Assembly (NCBI GenBank): GCA_023428425.1
Contig: JAEYYP010000297.1
Location: 1-6,172 of the forward strand
Reading direction: 5' to 3'
Source: Pseudomonadota bacterium
GTDB lineage: Bacteria; Pseudomonadota; Alphaproteobacteria; Rhizobiales; Devosiaceae
DNA: 6,172 bases
In this document: positions 5,139 through 6,172 of the stretch, piece after piece
Numbering within the stretch: position 1 is the first letter of the stretch
Layout: every line of letters starts with the position of its first letter
Translations under genes and position numbers: made by a program
The notes under the pieces: model-generated
Database searches by the model: none
What the model saw: only the letters and a program-made list of their open reading frames with translations
Told to the model about the DNA's origin: nothing

Positions 5139-6149
5139 TCAGCCTGCCATTTCAGCGGTAGCGCGCATCTCGCCGACCTCGATGCCGCGCACGTTCTTCA
5201 CCAACTGCCGCGCGAAACTGCCGAGCACGTCGGCCTGCGCCTCGTCGGGCGAAGCGAATCGCAGCAGCAGGTTGGCGACCATCACCACACTGGCCTGCAT
5301 GTTGCCGTCATCGCATTTCAGCGCATAGCCCCAGCCCTTGTCGCGTATGGCGCCGCACTGCACACCCTCGGCGCCGCCCTTCTGCATCACGCGTCCGCCG
5401 AATGCTTCCATGGTGAGCGTATCGAAATGCCCCGTCCCCGCCACCAGCAGCGGGTTGCCCGTTGCCGCGTCGAAGATGCGCGTCGCTGCAGCACCAAGGT
5501 CCGGCGGCAGCCCCTTGCCCGTCGCCATCTTCGCGAACCCTTGGGCGAAGCCCCTGAGTGGCGCGGCCCAGGTTGGGATCGAGCAGCCGTCGCGGCCGCA
5601 GAGGTCGATGCTCAGCGGCGAGCCCACGACCGTCTCTATCGCTGCCCGTACCGCAACCTGCACCGGATGGTCGCGCTCGACATAACCGGCCGGATCTACT
5701 CCCAGCGCCTGCGCCACGCCGAGCATGCCCGAGTGCTTGCCCGAACAGTTGTTGTGCAGCGCCGTCGGCTGCAGCCCGGCGGCCCGCAGCGCCGCGCGGG
5801 CCTTGCCGTTGGTCGGCTGGTGCGCGCCGCATTCGAGGTGCCCTTCCGACAGCCCCAGGCCGCCGAGGAAGTGCGCGACCTTGGTGACGTGGACCTCCTC
5901 GCCATGGTGACTGGCGCAGGCGAGCGCGAGTTGCTCGTCGGACAGGGCAAACCGGTCGAGCGCCCCCGATGTCACCATTGCCAGCGCCTGCATCGACTTG
6001 ATGGCGGAGCGCGGGAACACCGGCCGCGAGATATCCCCGGCCGCCGCGATGACGTTACCGTCGGCGTCGGTGATCACGAAGGCACCGCGATGGCGGTTCT
6101 CGACGGTATCGCCGCGCGTTTGCTCGACGAGGATGGGATTGGCGTCCAT
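5139..6149 (-). CDS. L-asparaginase, Rhizobium etli type (Pfam Asparaginase_II)
   Basis: A complete 336-residue cytoplasmic enzyme expected to hydrolyse L-asparagine to aspartate and ammonia. It belongs to the R. etli (ReAIV/ReAV) class, unrelated in fold to the E. coli enzymes. Family residues are visible at the positions reported for ReAV: Ser48 and Lys51 of the S-x-x-K motif (RSAIKSMQ), Ser80 (CASHHGE), the metal-site set Cys135 and Lys138 (NNCSGKHSGML) and Cys189 (GRDGCSIP). The second catalytic lysine, Lys263 in ReAV, is probably Lys257 here (QKGGAEGVQCGA), which assumes a small gap. There is no signal peptide. The ATG at 6149 lies only 23 bases from the window edge, so its promoter is probably outside; a weak GGA lies 10-12 bases upstream. 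It is the first visible gene of the leftward cluster. Length matches the family, and no damage is seen. Confidence 0.95.
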   Translation of the reverse strand: MDANPILVEQTRGDTVENRHRGAFVITDADGNVIAAAGDISRPVFPRSAIKSMQALAMVTSGALDRFALSDEQLALACASHHGEEVHVTKVAHFLGGLGLSEGHLECGAHQPTNGKARAALRAAGLQPTALHNNCSGKHSGMLGVAQALGVDPAGYVERDHPVQVAVRAAIETVVGSPLSIDLCGRDGCSIPTWAAPLRGFAQGFAKMATGKGLPPDLGAAATRIFDAATGNPLLVAGTGHFDTLTMEAFGGRVMQKGGAEGVQCGAIRDKGWGYALKCDDGNMQASVVMVANLLLRFASPDEAQADVLGSFARQLVKNVRGIEVGEMRATAEMAG

Positions 6150-6172
6150 GGCAGGTGTCCGAAAGAAAAAGG

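Overview
The window is high-GC DNA, roughly two thirds G+C by eye inside genes, and densely coded. It fits an alphaproteobacterium, probably of the order Hyphomicrobiales (Rhizobiales). Two genes point that way: a Tat-exported parallel beta-helix repeat protein of the TIGR03808 type, and an asparaginase of the Rhizobium etli type. A narrower placement such as a Devosia relative would be a guess. No tRNA, rRNA, insertion sequence or CRISPR array was found.

Layout. Positions 1-219 are non-coding, with distinctly lower GC (about 54% over 41-180). Next comes a leftward two-gene unit read from a sigma70-like promoter at 2298-2326: a HerA-type ATPase of the DUF853/YjgR family (2266 to 764), then an 11-base-overlapping LOG-like Rossmann protein whose signature motif is degenerate (774 to 220). 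On the other side of a 128-base divergent spacer, the beta-helix repeat protein runs rightward (2395-3705). Its stop codon directly abuts the stop codon of a leftward cluster with no base between them. That cluster, in transcription order, is an R. etli-type L-asparaginase (6149 to 5139), a secreted protein with an SH3-like C-terminal half (5072 to 4287), a BrnT-family (DUF497) putative toxin (4250 to 4002) and a 99-residue acidic protein (4005 to 3706) that overlaps the BrnT gene by ATGA.

How the genes may work together. The best candidate for something not fully described is the BrnT-like gene with its unusual partner. The partner occupies the antitoxin position but does not look like BrnA: no ribbon-helix-helix segment is visible. 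The pair's translation signals are unequal in the direction expected for an antitoxin made in excess. The second candidate is the coupled HerA-type ATPase and LOG-like protein, where the LOG catalytic glutamate and glycines are replaced, suggesting a ligand-binding rather than a hydrolytic role. The asparaginase and secreted-protein genes look like ordinary metabolic and envelope functions. Most long open frames opposite these genes are shadows caused by high GC.
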